Positions 42,531-51,400 of a DNA stretch of 64,000 nt are shown in pieces (within the stretch, counting starts at the first letter, position 1; each line of letters opens with the position of its first letter). The stretch spans positions 1-64,000 of the forward strand of contig JADKDM010000027.1 in NCBI GenBank assembly GCA_016714565.1, in the 5' to 3' direction. Both the position numbers and the translations under genes were made by a program. The DNA comes from Candidatus Villigracilis propinquus. GTDB taxonomy: Bacteria; Chloroflexota; Anaerolineae; Anaerolineales; Villigracilaceae. Below the pieces are notes generated by a model, which was not told the origin of the DNA, did not search any database, and saw only the letters and a program-made list of their open reading frames with translations.

Positions 42531-43490
42531 TCATGTGGATAACCAAAGCCCGCCTCTCCCTTTAACTTCAAACTGATCCCGCTTAAAAAGCACATCCTCC
42601 ACTGTGAGTTGAATCTCATCTATTCCCTCATCCCTAGCCCTTCTCCCAAAGGCGGGAGAAGGGGACTGTTGCATTAGCAATGAAACTTTTTCATTTTGCC
42701 TGTGATTATGGCTGCAATTCAAAACAAAGGTACCGAACTCGGTTTTGACTTTATTCTCCGCAACCACTTCACCGCCAATTACATTCCCAATTCCCAAAAA
42801 TTTCGCCACCACCGCGGACTGTGGATCCTTCCAAAGTTCATCGGGAGTCCCATCGCGGATGATGACGCCTTCGTGCAGAACCAGAATGCGGTCTGCAATG
42901 GTGATGGCTTCCTCCTGATCGTGAGTGACATAGATGGCAGGGATTTTTGTCTTGTGCAGAATCATCCGCAACTCGTTGAGCAAGTCTTCCTTCATGGCTC
43001 TGTCCAATGCGCCGAGGGGTTCATCGAACATCAGCAGGCGGGGTTGGGGAGCGAGGGCACGCGCCAAGGCAATGCGCTGCTGTTCACCGCCAGAGAGATC
43101 GGTCACTTTGCGCTTCTCAAACCCCGTCAAATTGACTTGCTCCAAAAGAGCGGCTACGCGCAGCTGAATTTTATCCGTGGGAAGGTTGCGAATCTTCAAG
43201 CCGAAGGCGACGTTGTCAAAAACGTTCAGGTGAGGAAAAAGCCCATAGTCTTGAAAGACCAAGCCAAAGTCGCGGAGATGAGGCGGTGTCTGGGCGAGGT
43301 CAATGCCGTTGAATAGGATATGTCCACTTTCAGGGAAATCCAATCCAGAGATCATCTTCAAAATGGTGGACTTGCCGCTGCCCGATGCGCCAAGCAAACA
43401 GACCGTCTCCCCTTCTGCGACGGTGAAGGAGATGTCGCGCAGGAGCGGCTTGCCTTCGTAGGATTTGACGAGGTTGCGAAGTTCGAGCAT
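42531..43490 (-). CDS. thiQ: ABC importer ATPase, thiamine type
   Basis: A 319-residue ATPase whose ATG at 43490 overlaps the permease stop (TAATG). Walker A LLGASGSGKST, Q-loop GLVFQDYGLFPHL, signature LSGGEQQRIALARAL, Walker B RLLMFDEPLGALD, and H-loop AIYVTHDQEEA are intact. A C-terminal TOBE-like extension contains SPSPAFGRRARDEGI, the in-frame product of a palindromic repeat (42623-42666), between MQQ and DEIQLTVEDVLF. Riboswitch and neighbours indicate thiamine or a precursor as substrate; by sequence alone it could serve iron or polyamines. Confidence 0.85.
   Translation of the reverse strand: MLELRNLVKSYEGKPLLRDISFTVAEGETVCLLGASGSGKSTILKMISGLDFPESGHILFNGIDLAQTPPHLRDFGLVFQDYGLFPHLNVFDNVAFGLKIRNLPTDKIQLRVAALLEQVNLTGFEKRKVTDLSGGEQQRIALARALAPQPRLLMFDEPLGALDRAMKEDLLNELRMILHKTKIPAIYVTHDQEEAITIADRILVLHEGVIIRDGTPDELWKDPQSAVVAKFLGIGNVIGGEVVAENKVKTEFGTFVLNCSHNHRQNEKVSLLMQQSPSPAFGRRARDEGIDEIQLTVEDVLFKRDQFEVKGRGGLWLST
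42623..42666 (-). repeat. CCCTTCTCCC/GGGAGAAGG repeat in frame in the ABC ATPase
   Basis: CCCTTCTCCC and GGGAGAAGGG arms around AAAGGC, with a CCCTCATCCCTAG flank. It is translated in the C-terminal domain of the ATPase, where related proteins have a shorter loop. Confidence 0.65.
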
Positions 43491-45208
43491 TAGAATTCTC
43501 CAGAGTCGGACAGGCGTAATTTTTCGATGATGAGGATGGCAAGCGTGGTGAGAACCATGAGCAGGGTTGCCATCGCCATCGCCTGACCGTAGTTGAGGCC
43601 GCCAGGCTGCGAGAGGAAGCGTTGAATGGCAATCGGGATGGTGGGATATTCGGGGCGGGTGATGAGCAGGGTCGCGCCGAACTCGCCGAGTGAAACGGTG
43701 AAGGCAAAGGTGGCGGCGCTGAGTGTGGCGCGGGAGAGGATGGGAAAATCCACGGTCTGCCAAACGCGGAAGGGCGACGCGCCCAACATGGACGCGGCTT
43801 GACGCAGCCGCTCAGGGATGGAAGCCAGCGCGGGCTGCAAGGTGCGGATGACAAAGGGCAGCGCGATGAGCGAGTGCGCGATGGGCACGAAGAACGGCGA
43901 GGCCAGCGCGCGGCCAAACGAGAGAATGAATCCCAGCCCAAGCATCACAGCGGATGCGCCGAGGGGCAGCATGATGAAGGGGTCGAGAAATTTTTCAAGG
44001 CGGGTCGGTTTGGCGAGCGCATACGCGGCGGGATAACCAAGCGCGAGCGAAAGCAAAACGGTGACACCTGCATAGCCAAGCGAGTTCAAAGCAGCTTGCA
44101 TAGGCGGGACGTAAAACAATGATCCGCGGCGATTGATGAAAAGTTCTTTGTAGTAATCGGTTGTGAATCCGTATTGGACTTCGCCGCGTTGTCCGCGGTC
44201 TGCTTCGAGGCGGGTGAGGGAGCGGATGGGGAGGGAAAGCAAAGGCAGAAGGAAGAAGGCGGAAAGCAGAAGGCAGAGAGACGCGACAAAGATTTTTTCT
44301 TTGATGGTTTTGGCTGGTTTGGCAGCGGAGAAGCGCGGGGCGGTTTGGGTGTTGACCTGGCTGATGATGCGGGTGTAAAGAACAGAAAAAATTAGCGTGA
44401 AGGCAAGTTGAATCACCGAGAGCAAGGCTGCCAGATTTAGGTTGGGAAGTTTCAAGGCGCGGATGTAAATTTCCACTTCCAGCGTGGAGAAGTTTGAGCC
44501 GCCTAGCAAGAGGATGACGCCGAAGCTGGTGAAGTCGAACATGAAGACGAGCAGGGCGGCGGCAAGCAGTGACGGACGGAGCAAAGGCAAAATGATGCGC
44601 CGCCACGCTTGAAACGAATCCGCGCCGAGGACACGGGCTGATTGCTCCAGTTTCGGGTCAAGGCGGGAGAGGGCGTTGCCGACGATGCGGATGATGATGG
44701 TGGTGTTGTAGAAAACGTGGGCGGTGAGGATGAGTAGAAAGTAGAAAGTGGGGGAAGTGGTGAAGTTGGAGGAAAGAGGAAAGAGGAAAGAAAATAGGCC
44801 GCGTGAACCGATCAATGAGTTGAAGGCGGCGGCGACTACTACGGTGGGCAGCATGAAGGGGACGGCGGTGAGGGCGCGGAGGATGGATTTGCCACGAAAG
44901 TCGAAGCGGGAGAAGAGGATGGCGGAGGGGACGCCGAGGATGAAGGTGAGGATAGTGGAGAGGGTGGCTTGGTAGAGGGTAAAAAGTAACGAGTGATAAG
45001 TAATAAGTAAGTTCTCGGGGTTGGCGAGGGTTGAAAAATCGAAAGTGAGGGCGAGGATTTTGGTGAGGGGGTAGAAGAAAAAGATAGCAAGGAAAAGGAT
45101 TGGGGCAAGCCAGATCAAAAGACGAGAAAACCACGGAGACACGAAGGCACGGAGAATTTTTTTTCTCAGTGTCTTAGTATCTCCGTGGTTCAACAGGTTA
45201 TTTGTCAT
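43490..45208 (-). CDS. thiP: ABC importer permease, fused double-domain (ThiP/FbpB type)
   Basis: A 572-residue permease with two binding-protein-dependent transport domains in one chain, about twelve membrane segments. The EAA-type loops are DSFQAWRRIILPLLRPSLLAAALLVF (first half) and ASPFRVWQTVDFPILSRATLSAATF (second half), which contact the ATPase. The N-terminal residues 7-27 (HGDTKTLRKKILRAFVSPWF) are encoded by an interspersed repeat (45129-45190), so the original start may lie just downstream. It is coupled to the ATPase gene by a TAATG overlap and preceded by the binding protein 39 nt away. Confidence 0.87.
   Translation of the reverse strand: MTNNLLNHGDTKTLRKKILRAFVSPWFSRLLIWLAPILFLAIFFFYPLTKILALTFDFSTLANPENLLITYHSLLFTLYQATLSTILTFILGVPSAILFSRFDFRGKSILRALTAVPFMLPTVVVAAAFNSLIGSRGLFSFLFPLSSNFTTSPTFYFLLILTAHVFYNTTIIIRIVGNALSRLDPKLEQSARVLGADSFQAWRRIILPLLRPSLLAAALLVFMFDFTSFGVILLLGGSNFSTLEVEIYIRALKLPNLNLAALLSVIQLAFTLIFSVLYTRIISQVNTQTAPRFSAAKPAKTIKEKIFVASLCLLLSAFFLLPLLSLPIRSLTRLEADRGQRGEVQYGFTTDYYKELFINRRGSLFYVPPMQAALNSLGYAGVTVLLSLALGYPAAYALAKPTRLEKFLDPFIMLPLGASAVMLGLGFILSFGRALASPFFVPIAHSLIALPFVIRTLQPALASIPERLRQAASMLGASPFRVWQTVDFPILSRATLSAATFAFTVSLGEFGATLLITRPEYPTIPIAIQRFLSQPGGLNYGQAMAMATLLMVLTTLAILIIEKLRLSDSGEF
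45129..45190 (-). repeat. CCACGGAGACAC palindromic repeat at the permease 5' end
   Basis: AACCACGGAGACACGAAGGC and ATCTCCGTGGTT bound an imperfect palindrome with an A/T-rich centre. It is read in frame as part of the permease N-terminus. A weaker relative (CCACAGAG ... CTCTGCGG) lies near 63460-63510. Confidence 0.75.
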
Positions 45209-45247
45209 TTTTACAAATATCGAAAAATATCGGGTTGAAAACCCGAC

Positions 45248-46279
45248 CTACTTCATCACTTCCGTCCACGCTTCGATCCATGCGTCGCGGTTGGCGGCGA
45301 TATCAGCATAGGAGATGGCGGCGGGTTGGTCGGTGACTTGGGCATACTGGGTGAAGACTTCGGGCAATTGAGCAGTTTGATTTACAGGATAGACGAACAT
45401 ATTCAAGGGCATATCTTCCTGAAATTGTTTGCTCAGCATGAAGTCCACAAATTTTTCGGCGAGGTCGCGGTTCTGTCCATTCTTGAAGATGCCGACAAAC
45501 TCAATTTGGCGGAAGCATGTGCCCGAAGCGACGATCGAAGCAGTTGGCGATTCTGCTGGAGGCGGGGAGGCGAAGAACACTTCCGCGGCGGGGCTGGAGG
45601 CGTAGGAGACCACCATCGGCTGCGGGCCTTTGCCAGAAGAAGCGGAGAAGTTGGTGTAATAGGCCGTCTCCCAACCGTCCACGACCACCACGCCGTTGTC
45701 TTTCAGGCTTTTCCAGTAGTCGAGATAGCCGTCACCAAAATGGGCGCGGGTGGCGAGCATGAACGCCAAGCCAGGCGAAGACGTGGCGGGGTCTTCCACC
45801 ACCAGCAAGCCTTTGTATTCGGGCTTTGCCAAATCCTCAAAAGACTGCGGGACAGCTAAATTATTTTCTGCGAAATAATTTTTATCGTAATTGATGCAGA
45901 CATCGCCATAGTCCACGGGCAGGGCGCGGTAGGTTTCATCCAAAACAAATTCGGCGGGCACATCGCTCAAGGCAGGTGATTGATATGCTTCGAAAATATC
46001 CGCATCCAAGGCGCGGGAGAGGAAGGTATTGTCCACGCCGAAGAGCACGTCCGCAAGCGGGGCGTCTTTGGTGAGGACGGCTTGGTTGAGCACAGAACCA
46101 GCATCACCGCTTTGGAGGAAGGACACTTTGACGTTATTCGCATCCTCAAATGATTTCACCACACCCTCGCTGATGGCAAAGGAGTCGTGGGTCATGACGG
46201 TGAGGGTGGTTGGTCCTTTGGGGGCGCAGGAGGCTAGAAGAAAGACGAAAGAGGAAAGAAGGAGGGTTATTTTTTTCAT
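45248..46279 (-). CDS. thiB: Thiamine-type ABC substrate-binding lipoprotein
   Basis: A 343-residue protein. The signal ends in a lipobox LLASC (Cys18), so it is tethered outside the membrane. The mature part is a family-1 binding protein: TLTVMTHDSFAISEGVVKSFEDANNVKVSFLQSGDAGSVLNQAVL, with LADVLFGVDNTFLSRALDADIF, and VVVDGWETAYYTNFSASSGKGPQPMVVSYASSPAAEVFF, all close to ThiB. In ThiB the Trp/Tyr residues of these segments sandwich thiamine. It sits directly between the pyrophosphokinase and permease genes under a TPP riboswitch. Confidence 0.9.
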   Translation of the reverse strand: MKKITLLLSSFVFLLASCAPKGPTTLTVMTHDSFAISEGVVKSFEDANNVKVSFLQSGDAGSVLNQAVLTKDAPLADVLFGVDNTFLSRALDADIFEAYQSPALSDVPAEFVLDETYRALPVDYGDVCINYDKNYFAENNLAVPQSFEDLAKPEYKGLLVVEDPATSSPGLAFMLATRAHFGDGYLDYWKSLKDNGVVVVDGWETAYYTNFSASSGKGPQPMVVSYASSPAAEVFFASPPPAESPTASIVASGTCFRQIEFVGIFKNGQNRDLAEKFVDFMLSKQFQEDMPLNMFVYPVNQTAQLPEVFTQYAQVTDQPAAISYADIAANRDAWIEAWTEVMK

Positions 46280-46317
46280 GGGGAATCCTTGAGTTATGAG
46301 TAATCAGTGAATAGCGA

Positions 46318-46953
46318 TCAGTCTTGGGTACGATGGATGATGAGCAGCAAGCCTGATCTGATTTGAACAGATGCAACATCCGCGGTCATTTCGTTGCTGA
46401 TGCCGCGCGTTTTATCGGGGTAGAGCGTTTCGTGATGAAGATGCCAGCGCAGATTTTCGGTGAAGACGCCTGTGACTTCTCCCTGCCACGGGATGAGCGA
46501 GACGATGTCTCCGCTTCTTCCTTCGACTTTGGCCTGGTCTCTGCAAAAGAAGATTTCTTCCACACTGTCAGAGAGTCGAATGTCAAAGGTCGAAAGTCGC
46601 AGGTCAGCAAGCAGGGCGATGTTGGCAAGAGTTTGGTCCATGCGGCCGCCGAGGGCAGCGAGGATGAGGATTTGGGCTGGATTCAAAGTGAGTGCATGAG
46701 TGATGGCAAGTTCGAGGTCTGTTTCGTTTTTGTCTTTGGGATACAGAACGATCTCGCCATCGAAAGTTGAAATTTGGAAATTGGCAGGCAGCGAGTCCAT
46801 GTCACCGACGATGACATTGGGCGTTAGTCCCAGTGCGAGGGCGTGGCGTGTGCCGCCGTCCGCGCAGAGGATGAAGTCATCGGGGCGCAGTAAGGTACGG
46901 GCTTTTTCAAGGTTGGGCAGGTCGCCGTTGGCGAAAATGATAATTCTAGACAT
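46318..46953 (-). CDS. thiN: Thiamine pyrophosphokinase
   Basis: ATG 46953 (MSRIIIFANGDLPN) is the preferred start; the frame stays open upstream through repeat sequence (SLRGGLQPDEAIS), which is probably not translated, and the Shine-Dalgarno is weak. At 211 residues it matches the family: ILCADGGTRHALALGLTPNVIVGDMDSL, YPKDKNETDLELAITHAL, and ILAALGGRMDQTLANIALL. It transfers pyrophosphate from ATP to thiamine to give TPP. It is the first gene of the riboswitch-controlled operon. Confidence 0.92.
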   Translation of the reverse strand: MSRIIIFANGDLPNLEKARTLLRPDDFILCADGGTRHALALGLTPNVIVGDMDSLPANFQISTFDGEIVLYPKDKNETDLELAITHALTLNPAQILILAALGGRMDQTLANIALLADLRLSTFDIRLSDSVEEIFFCRDQAKVEGRSGDIVSLIPWQGEVTGVFTENLRWHLHHETLYPDKTRGISNEMTADVASVQIRSGLLLIIHRTQD

Positions 46954-46972
46954 ATATTCTTTCATCAAATAT

Positions 46973-47013
46973 GAGATTGCTTCGTCGGGCTGAAGCCCTC
47001 CTCGCAATGACAT
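46973..47013. repeat. CGTCATTGCGAG repeat, half copy 4
   Basis: GAGATTGCTTCGTCGGGCTG through CTCCTCGCAATGACAT matches the right half of the other copies. It lies between the riboswitch terminator and the pyrophosphokinase start, so it is part of the mRNA leader. Confidence 0.85.
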
Positions 47014-47044
47014 AAAAAAACATCCTCACTGCGGAGGATGTTTT
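47014..47044 (-). terminator. Expression-platform terminator of the TPP riboswitch
   Basis: On the minus strand AAAACATCCTC and GAGGATGTTTT pair around 6 nt, followed by a T run (47020-47014). It lies about 16 nt downstream of the aptamer, so TPP binding would end transcription before the pyrophosphokinase gene. Confidence 0.88.
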
Positions 47045-47060
47045 GCATTAATATGTAAAA

Positions 47061-47145
47061 TCCCTCCGCTGGTATTAACCAGATCAGGTGATGCGGGTCG
47101 AGCGCGATACGCTCCTCTCAGCCTTTCGGACAGGCTCCCCGTTCG
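47061..47145 (-). promoter_or_regulatory. TPP riboswitch (THI element)
   Basis: On the minus strand the conserved segments appear in order: AACGGGGAGCCTG, GGCTGAGAGGA, GACCCGCATCACCTGATCT, and GGTTAATACCAGCGGAGGGA. These are the hallmarks of the TPP aptamer, including CTGAGA and ACCTGATCTGG. It controls the pyrophosphokinase and thiamine importer genes. Confidence 0.97.
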
Positions 47146-47221
47146 ATTGTGAAATGAGTATATGACTGTGGAGTGGAGATGTCAAGACAAAAATTCAGGG
47201 CAGTGAACTCTCACTGCCCTG

Positions 47222-48010
47222 TTAGCGGACTCTGCGCTTCCATTCTTCTTTCAATTGAAGCTCTCGCGGGCTTGCGCCAGAATCGAGCGCGAGGAAGTCT
47301 GTCAGCAGGCGGTTGAACTGGGTGGCGTTGTCCACCATGGGGAAGTGTCCCGCGCCTTCTAGGTTGACCTGGTGCATGTGCTGCGGCAGGGCATCCGTTT
47401 TTTCCTGCGTCGGGAGGGGAAGAGCAGGGTTGTTCGTGCCATAGACAAAAAGCGAAGGCACGCCAAAATTACGGACTTCATCAAAAAGATGATTGGACTG
47501 GAACCCTGTCATCGAAACAGAGACAGCTTGCGGGTCGACCTTTGAGGCGTCTGAAAGGGCGGCGAGGGCTTCGGGTGAGCGGGATGTCAGCCATTCGACA
47601 ATTTCAGTCGCGGAAGCAGTCCGCATGCGGGAATTGAGCAGGTCATATTCAAGCGGACAGTTGATCGCCATGACCCTATCCACGCTTTCACGTTTTTGTT
47701 TGATGAATGTGAGCGCGACCAATGCACCGAGATCGTGGCCAACAAGAGCAACTTTGCCAATGCCCATTTCTTCGAGAAAACGATTGATGAGGTCTGCTTG
47801 CCTATCAAGGGGGTAACGCGAGGGGTCGCGGGCTGTATCACCAAAGCCGAAGAGATCTATGGCATAGGCGCGGAACGATGTAGACGCGACTTGCATGGCA
47901 TTGATCCAATAACGCCATGAGCCGGTCCAGCCGTGCAGGAAAACAATGGGACGGCCGCGTCCCAAAGCCTCGTAATGCACCATCGAACCATCAAGAATGA
48001 TCGCGCTCAT
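47222..48010 (-). CDS. Alpha/beta hydrolase with Asp nucleophile motif
   Basis: A 262-residue hydrolase fold. It shows the oxyanion segment PIVFLHGWTGSWRYW, nucleophile elbow LVGHDLGALVALTF with Asp where esterases have Ser, and catalytic His in EGAGHFPMVDN. Asp at the elbow is typical of epoxide hydrolases and haloacid/haloalkane dehalogenases. It resembles the Ser-type hydrolase at 59854 (same GxGHFPM ending), and the two bracket the long signalling operon. It begins 6 nt after the REC gene stop. Substrate unknown. Confidence 0.85.
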   Translation of the reverse strand: MSAIILDGSMVHYEALGRGRPIVFLHGWTGSWRYWINAMQVASTSFRAYAIDLFGFGDTARDPSRYPLDRQADLINRFLEEMGIGKVALVGHDLGALVALTFIKQKRESVDRVMAINCPLEYDLLNSRMRTASATEIVEWLTSRSPEALAALSDASKVDPQAVSVSMTGFQSNHLFDEVRNFGVPSLFVYGTNNPALPLPTQEKTDALPQHMHQVNLEGAGHFPMVDNATQFNRLLTDFLALDSGASPRELQLKEEWKRRVR

Positions 48011-48016
48011 CTACAA

Positions 48017-48391
48017 TTATTTTCCAAATTTCGCCAGAATCGCTTTTACACGCTCGGTTAGTTGATCGGGGGCAAAGGGCTTGAGCAGGTATTCCTCTGC
48101 ACCCGCTTCCAGCCCGGTCTGGATCTCTGAATCCTGTCCTTTGGCGGAAAGAAAAACAACGGGGATGTTCTTCAACAAGGGGTCTGCCTTCATGGCACGG
48201 CAGGCATCGTAGCCGGTCATGCGCGGCATACGCACATCCATCAGGATAATGTCCGGGATGATCTCGGATGCCTTATGTAATGCTTCCTCTCCATTGGAAG
48301 TGGCAACGACTTCATGACCTGCAAAACGCAGGGTAAATGCCACAAGTTCGCGGATATCGGGTTCATCTTCTGCTATCAAAATTCTCGCCAT
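48017..48391 (-). CDS. Single-domain response regulator (CheY-like)
   Basis: The start is ATG 48391 (MARILIAEDEPDIREL) with GGAG 5 nt upstream, giving 124 residues. The receiver has the acidic pair E8/D9, phospho-acceptor D52 (ILMDVRMPRMTG), Ser in VVFLSAKGQ and Lys in YLLKPFAP. No output domain exists, so it acts by protein binding or phosphotransfer. It follows the 11-GAF kinase, which lacks its own REC, by 10 nt, making it the probable partner. Confidence 0.92.
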   Translation of the reverse strand: MARILIAEDEPDIRELVAFTLRFAGHEVVATSNGEEALHKASEIIPDIILMDVRMPRMTGYDACRAMKADPLLKNIPVVFLSAKGQDSEIQTGLEAGAEEYLLKPFAPDQLTERVKAILAKFGK

Positions 48392-48401
48392 GCAAACTCC
48401 A

Positions 48402-51400
48402 TTATTTACGGACGGGCAGGGTAAAGGAGAAGGTGCTTCCATCGCCCGACACGCCTGTGCTTGTCATCCAAATTCGCCCGTTGTGCATCTCCACCAATTG
48501 ACGAACAATCGGCAGTCCCAGGCCTGTCCCGGGTGTTGCAAGAACAAGCGGGTTTTCGCCGCGGAAGAAACGGTCAAAGACGCGTTCCTGATCTTCGGGC
48601 GCAATTCCAACACCGTTGTCCTGAACATCCACCTGCACTTCACCATTCTCCTGATGAATGTTCACACGGATGGTTCCGTTCTGCGGCGTGTAATTGAAAG
48701 CGTTATTCACAAGGTTGCCCAATATCTGCCGTACACGGTCACTGTCACCAAGAACAGGAGGCAGGTCTTTCGGAGCCTCCAATGAAAGTGCCATTGGCTT
48801 CTCCTCATTTTGGGAACGATGCAGCACTTCGGCCACCACATCTTCAGCAATGCTGTGCAGGTCCACAGATTGCGGGTTAAGCGTGATGCGCCCCGCTTCA
48901 ATGCGGGAAATATCCAGCAGGTCACTGACGAGGGTATTGAGCCGGTCAATATTATTTCGTACCACCTCAAGGAAGTGCATTTGATTTTCATTCATTGCGC
49001 CGGCCGCGCCCATCGTCAAAATATCAACATATCCTTTAATGGCAGTCATCGGCGTACGCAGTTCATGGCTGACCGTGGCCACAAATTCCGATTTCAAACG
49101 ATCCACTTCCACTTCATGCGTAATGTCGCGGATGATGGACACGGTGCCAAGGAAGTCGTTCTGCAAAATGACCGGTGCAAGGTGGACAAGAGCAATTCGC
49201 TCATTCTCCAACTCCACCTGTTCGGCGTACGAATCGCCTGTCTCATACGATGACGTATCTTCAGACCAGCGGCGAATGGTTTCAGCCCAGGCCGTGGCAG
49301 CCTTCCCGAACAGGCCGCCGATCCTATCCAGTGAGTTACCCAGCAGACGCGAATCGGGCAAACCGAGAATACCTTCCGTGGATGAGTTCACGAAGGTAAT
49401 ACGGTTGTCGGAGCCGGTGACGAGCACTCCATCCGCCACAGCTTCGAGGATGGCTTGCGAACGGCTCGCATCTTCCTGCTCCTTGCGCAGCATTACGCCG
49501 AGGCGTTCGGCCTGATCGCGGATGAGCTCATAGAGATGGGCATTGTTGATCGCCACAGCCACCTGGCCTGCAATAGCCTTGACGAGGTTGAGCATTTCAG
49601 CACTGAAGAAGTCAGGCACGCGCTGGAAGACCATCAACACACCGATGACATCTTCACCCACCATCATGGGAACGGTGATGGCGCTGCGGTGATCCTGTCC
49701 GGCCACATTGCTCCGAACCCAACGTGGGTCGAGATGCAAGTCATTCACGAGAACTGCCTCACGATGTTGAACCACCCAACCTGCCAGCCCCTCGCCGATC
49801 TTCAAGGTGAAGCCACGTCCGCCGGGGGCATTGCGATCTGAAAGGTAGCCATATCCGGCGCGGTAATGAAGCAGATTATCCTCCGCGTGAACGAGCAAAA
49901 TAGTACCCTGTTCCGCGCCGATGGCATCATTCAGCAATGACAATGTACGGTTGAGAGCGCGATCCAGATCGAGGCTGGAGGAAACCTCGGTAAGAATGCG
50001 CAGGAGAGTTTCGGTATTCTGTTGTTCACGCTGCAACTGGGCAGTACGCTCGATAACACGTATTTCCAGGTTGGATGCCAGATTCTGCGTCTCGGCAAAA
50101 AGGCGTCCATTCTGGATGGCAACGATGGCCTGGTTCGCAAGTGTACCGAGAATTTGCATATCCTCTTCGGTATAAACACCAGACTGATAACTTTGGGCGG
50201 AGAGCATGCCGCGCGCTTTGTTGCCTACGATCATGGGCACCGCCACAATGGACTCGGTTTCCCCACCCTCGCCAGCCTGCAAGGGGTTTAATTTCCCAAC
50301 CTGTTCGCTGTTGGAAATAAGGATGGGCCTGGCGCTGCGGATCACTTCACTGCTCATGCCCTTTCCAAAAGGAACCCGCTCGCCGACGTATCGTTTTCCA
50401 AGATCATATAAATAAACAGGGTCAATCTCGTTCTTGGCTTCATCATAAAGAGTAATGACAAACGAGTCCATCGGCACGAGGCGTTCCGCCGCTTTATGTA
50501 CAGAGATGTAAATTTCTTCCGGGTCGAGGCTGGCGCTGATGAGGGAACTGGATTCGTTCAGAACCGCAAAACGCTCCGCCGTGCGGACAGAGGATTGATA
50601 CAAACGCGCATTCTCCAGCGCAATGGTGGCTTGATTGGTGATCGTGCGCGCCACTTCGAGCTCGTTCACCCCAAAGCGGGCCTCCCCCACCATCTGTGCA
50701 AAGATGAGTGCGGTAAGAACCCCACCACTGGTAAGGGGCAGAATCAGCAGGGCTGTTGTATTTTCGCCCAACATTTCCATAAGTTCGGCAAGGTCCGGTT
50801 CGTTGCGGACATCGTCCGTATTGAAAACACCTAGGGATTCGCGCAAACGGCTAAAGATGGGAACATCGGGCAATGGCTTGGGAAGCTTGAAACGCACCCG
50901 CGGGGTGGTGATCTTCCAGAAAGCCTGACCCCGCTCAAAGGTCACAACAGAGACGCGGCGCACATCCAACCCTTTGAGCAATTCATCCGTGGTCAAATTC
51001 AAAATCTGTTCGGTATCCAAAGACCCGGTCAAAGCAGATGTGAAGCGGTTGAGGGTGGTAAGGCGCTGCGAGCGTTGGTCCAGTTCTGTGGCGCGGCTGA
51101 CGCTATCCTCGTACAGACGGGCATTATCCAATGAAACAGCAGACTGGCTTGCAAAAGTAAGGCCAACCTGCTTTTGTTCAAGGGTGTAAAAATTGGCCTG
51201 CCATTTTTCCACGGCGAGCACACCCACCAATTCGCTTTTCGAAATCAACGGAATGCCAAGCCATGAAAGGCGCGGCGCTTCCATCGGAACAAAGCGTGAA
51301 TCTTCGCGCACGTCCTTGACGAGAATCGGCTGGCCGGATTGCGCCATCTCTTTAAAGAGCATGCTGTCTGAAACCGAAACGGACAGGCCAAGGCGCTGCT

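Noticed and set aside
26342..47013. CRISPR array made of the CGTCATTGCGAG repeats
   Set aside because: Copies are kilobases apart, palindromic and of variable length; no spacer-repeat periodicity and no cas genes.
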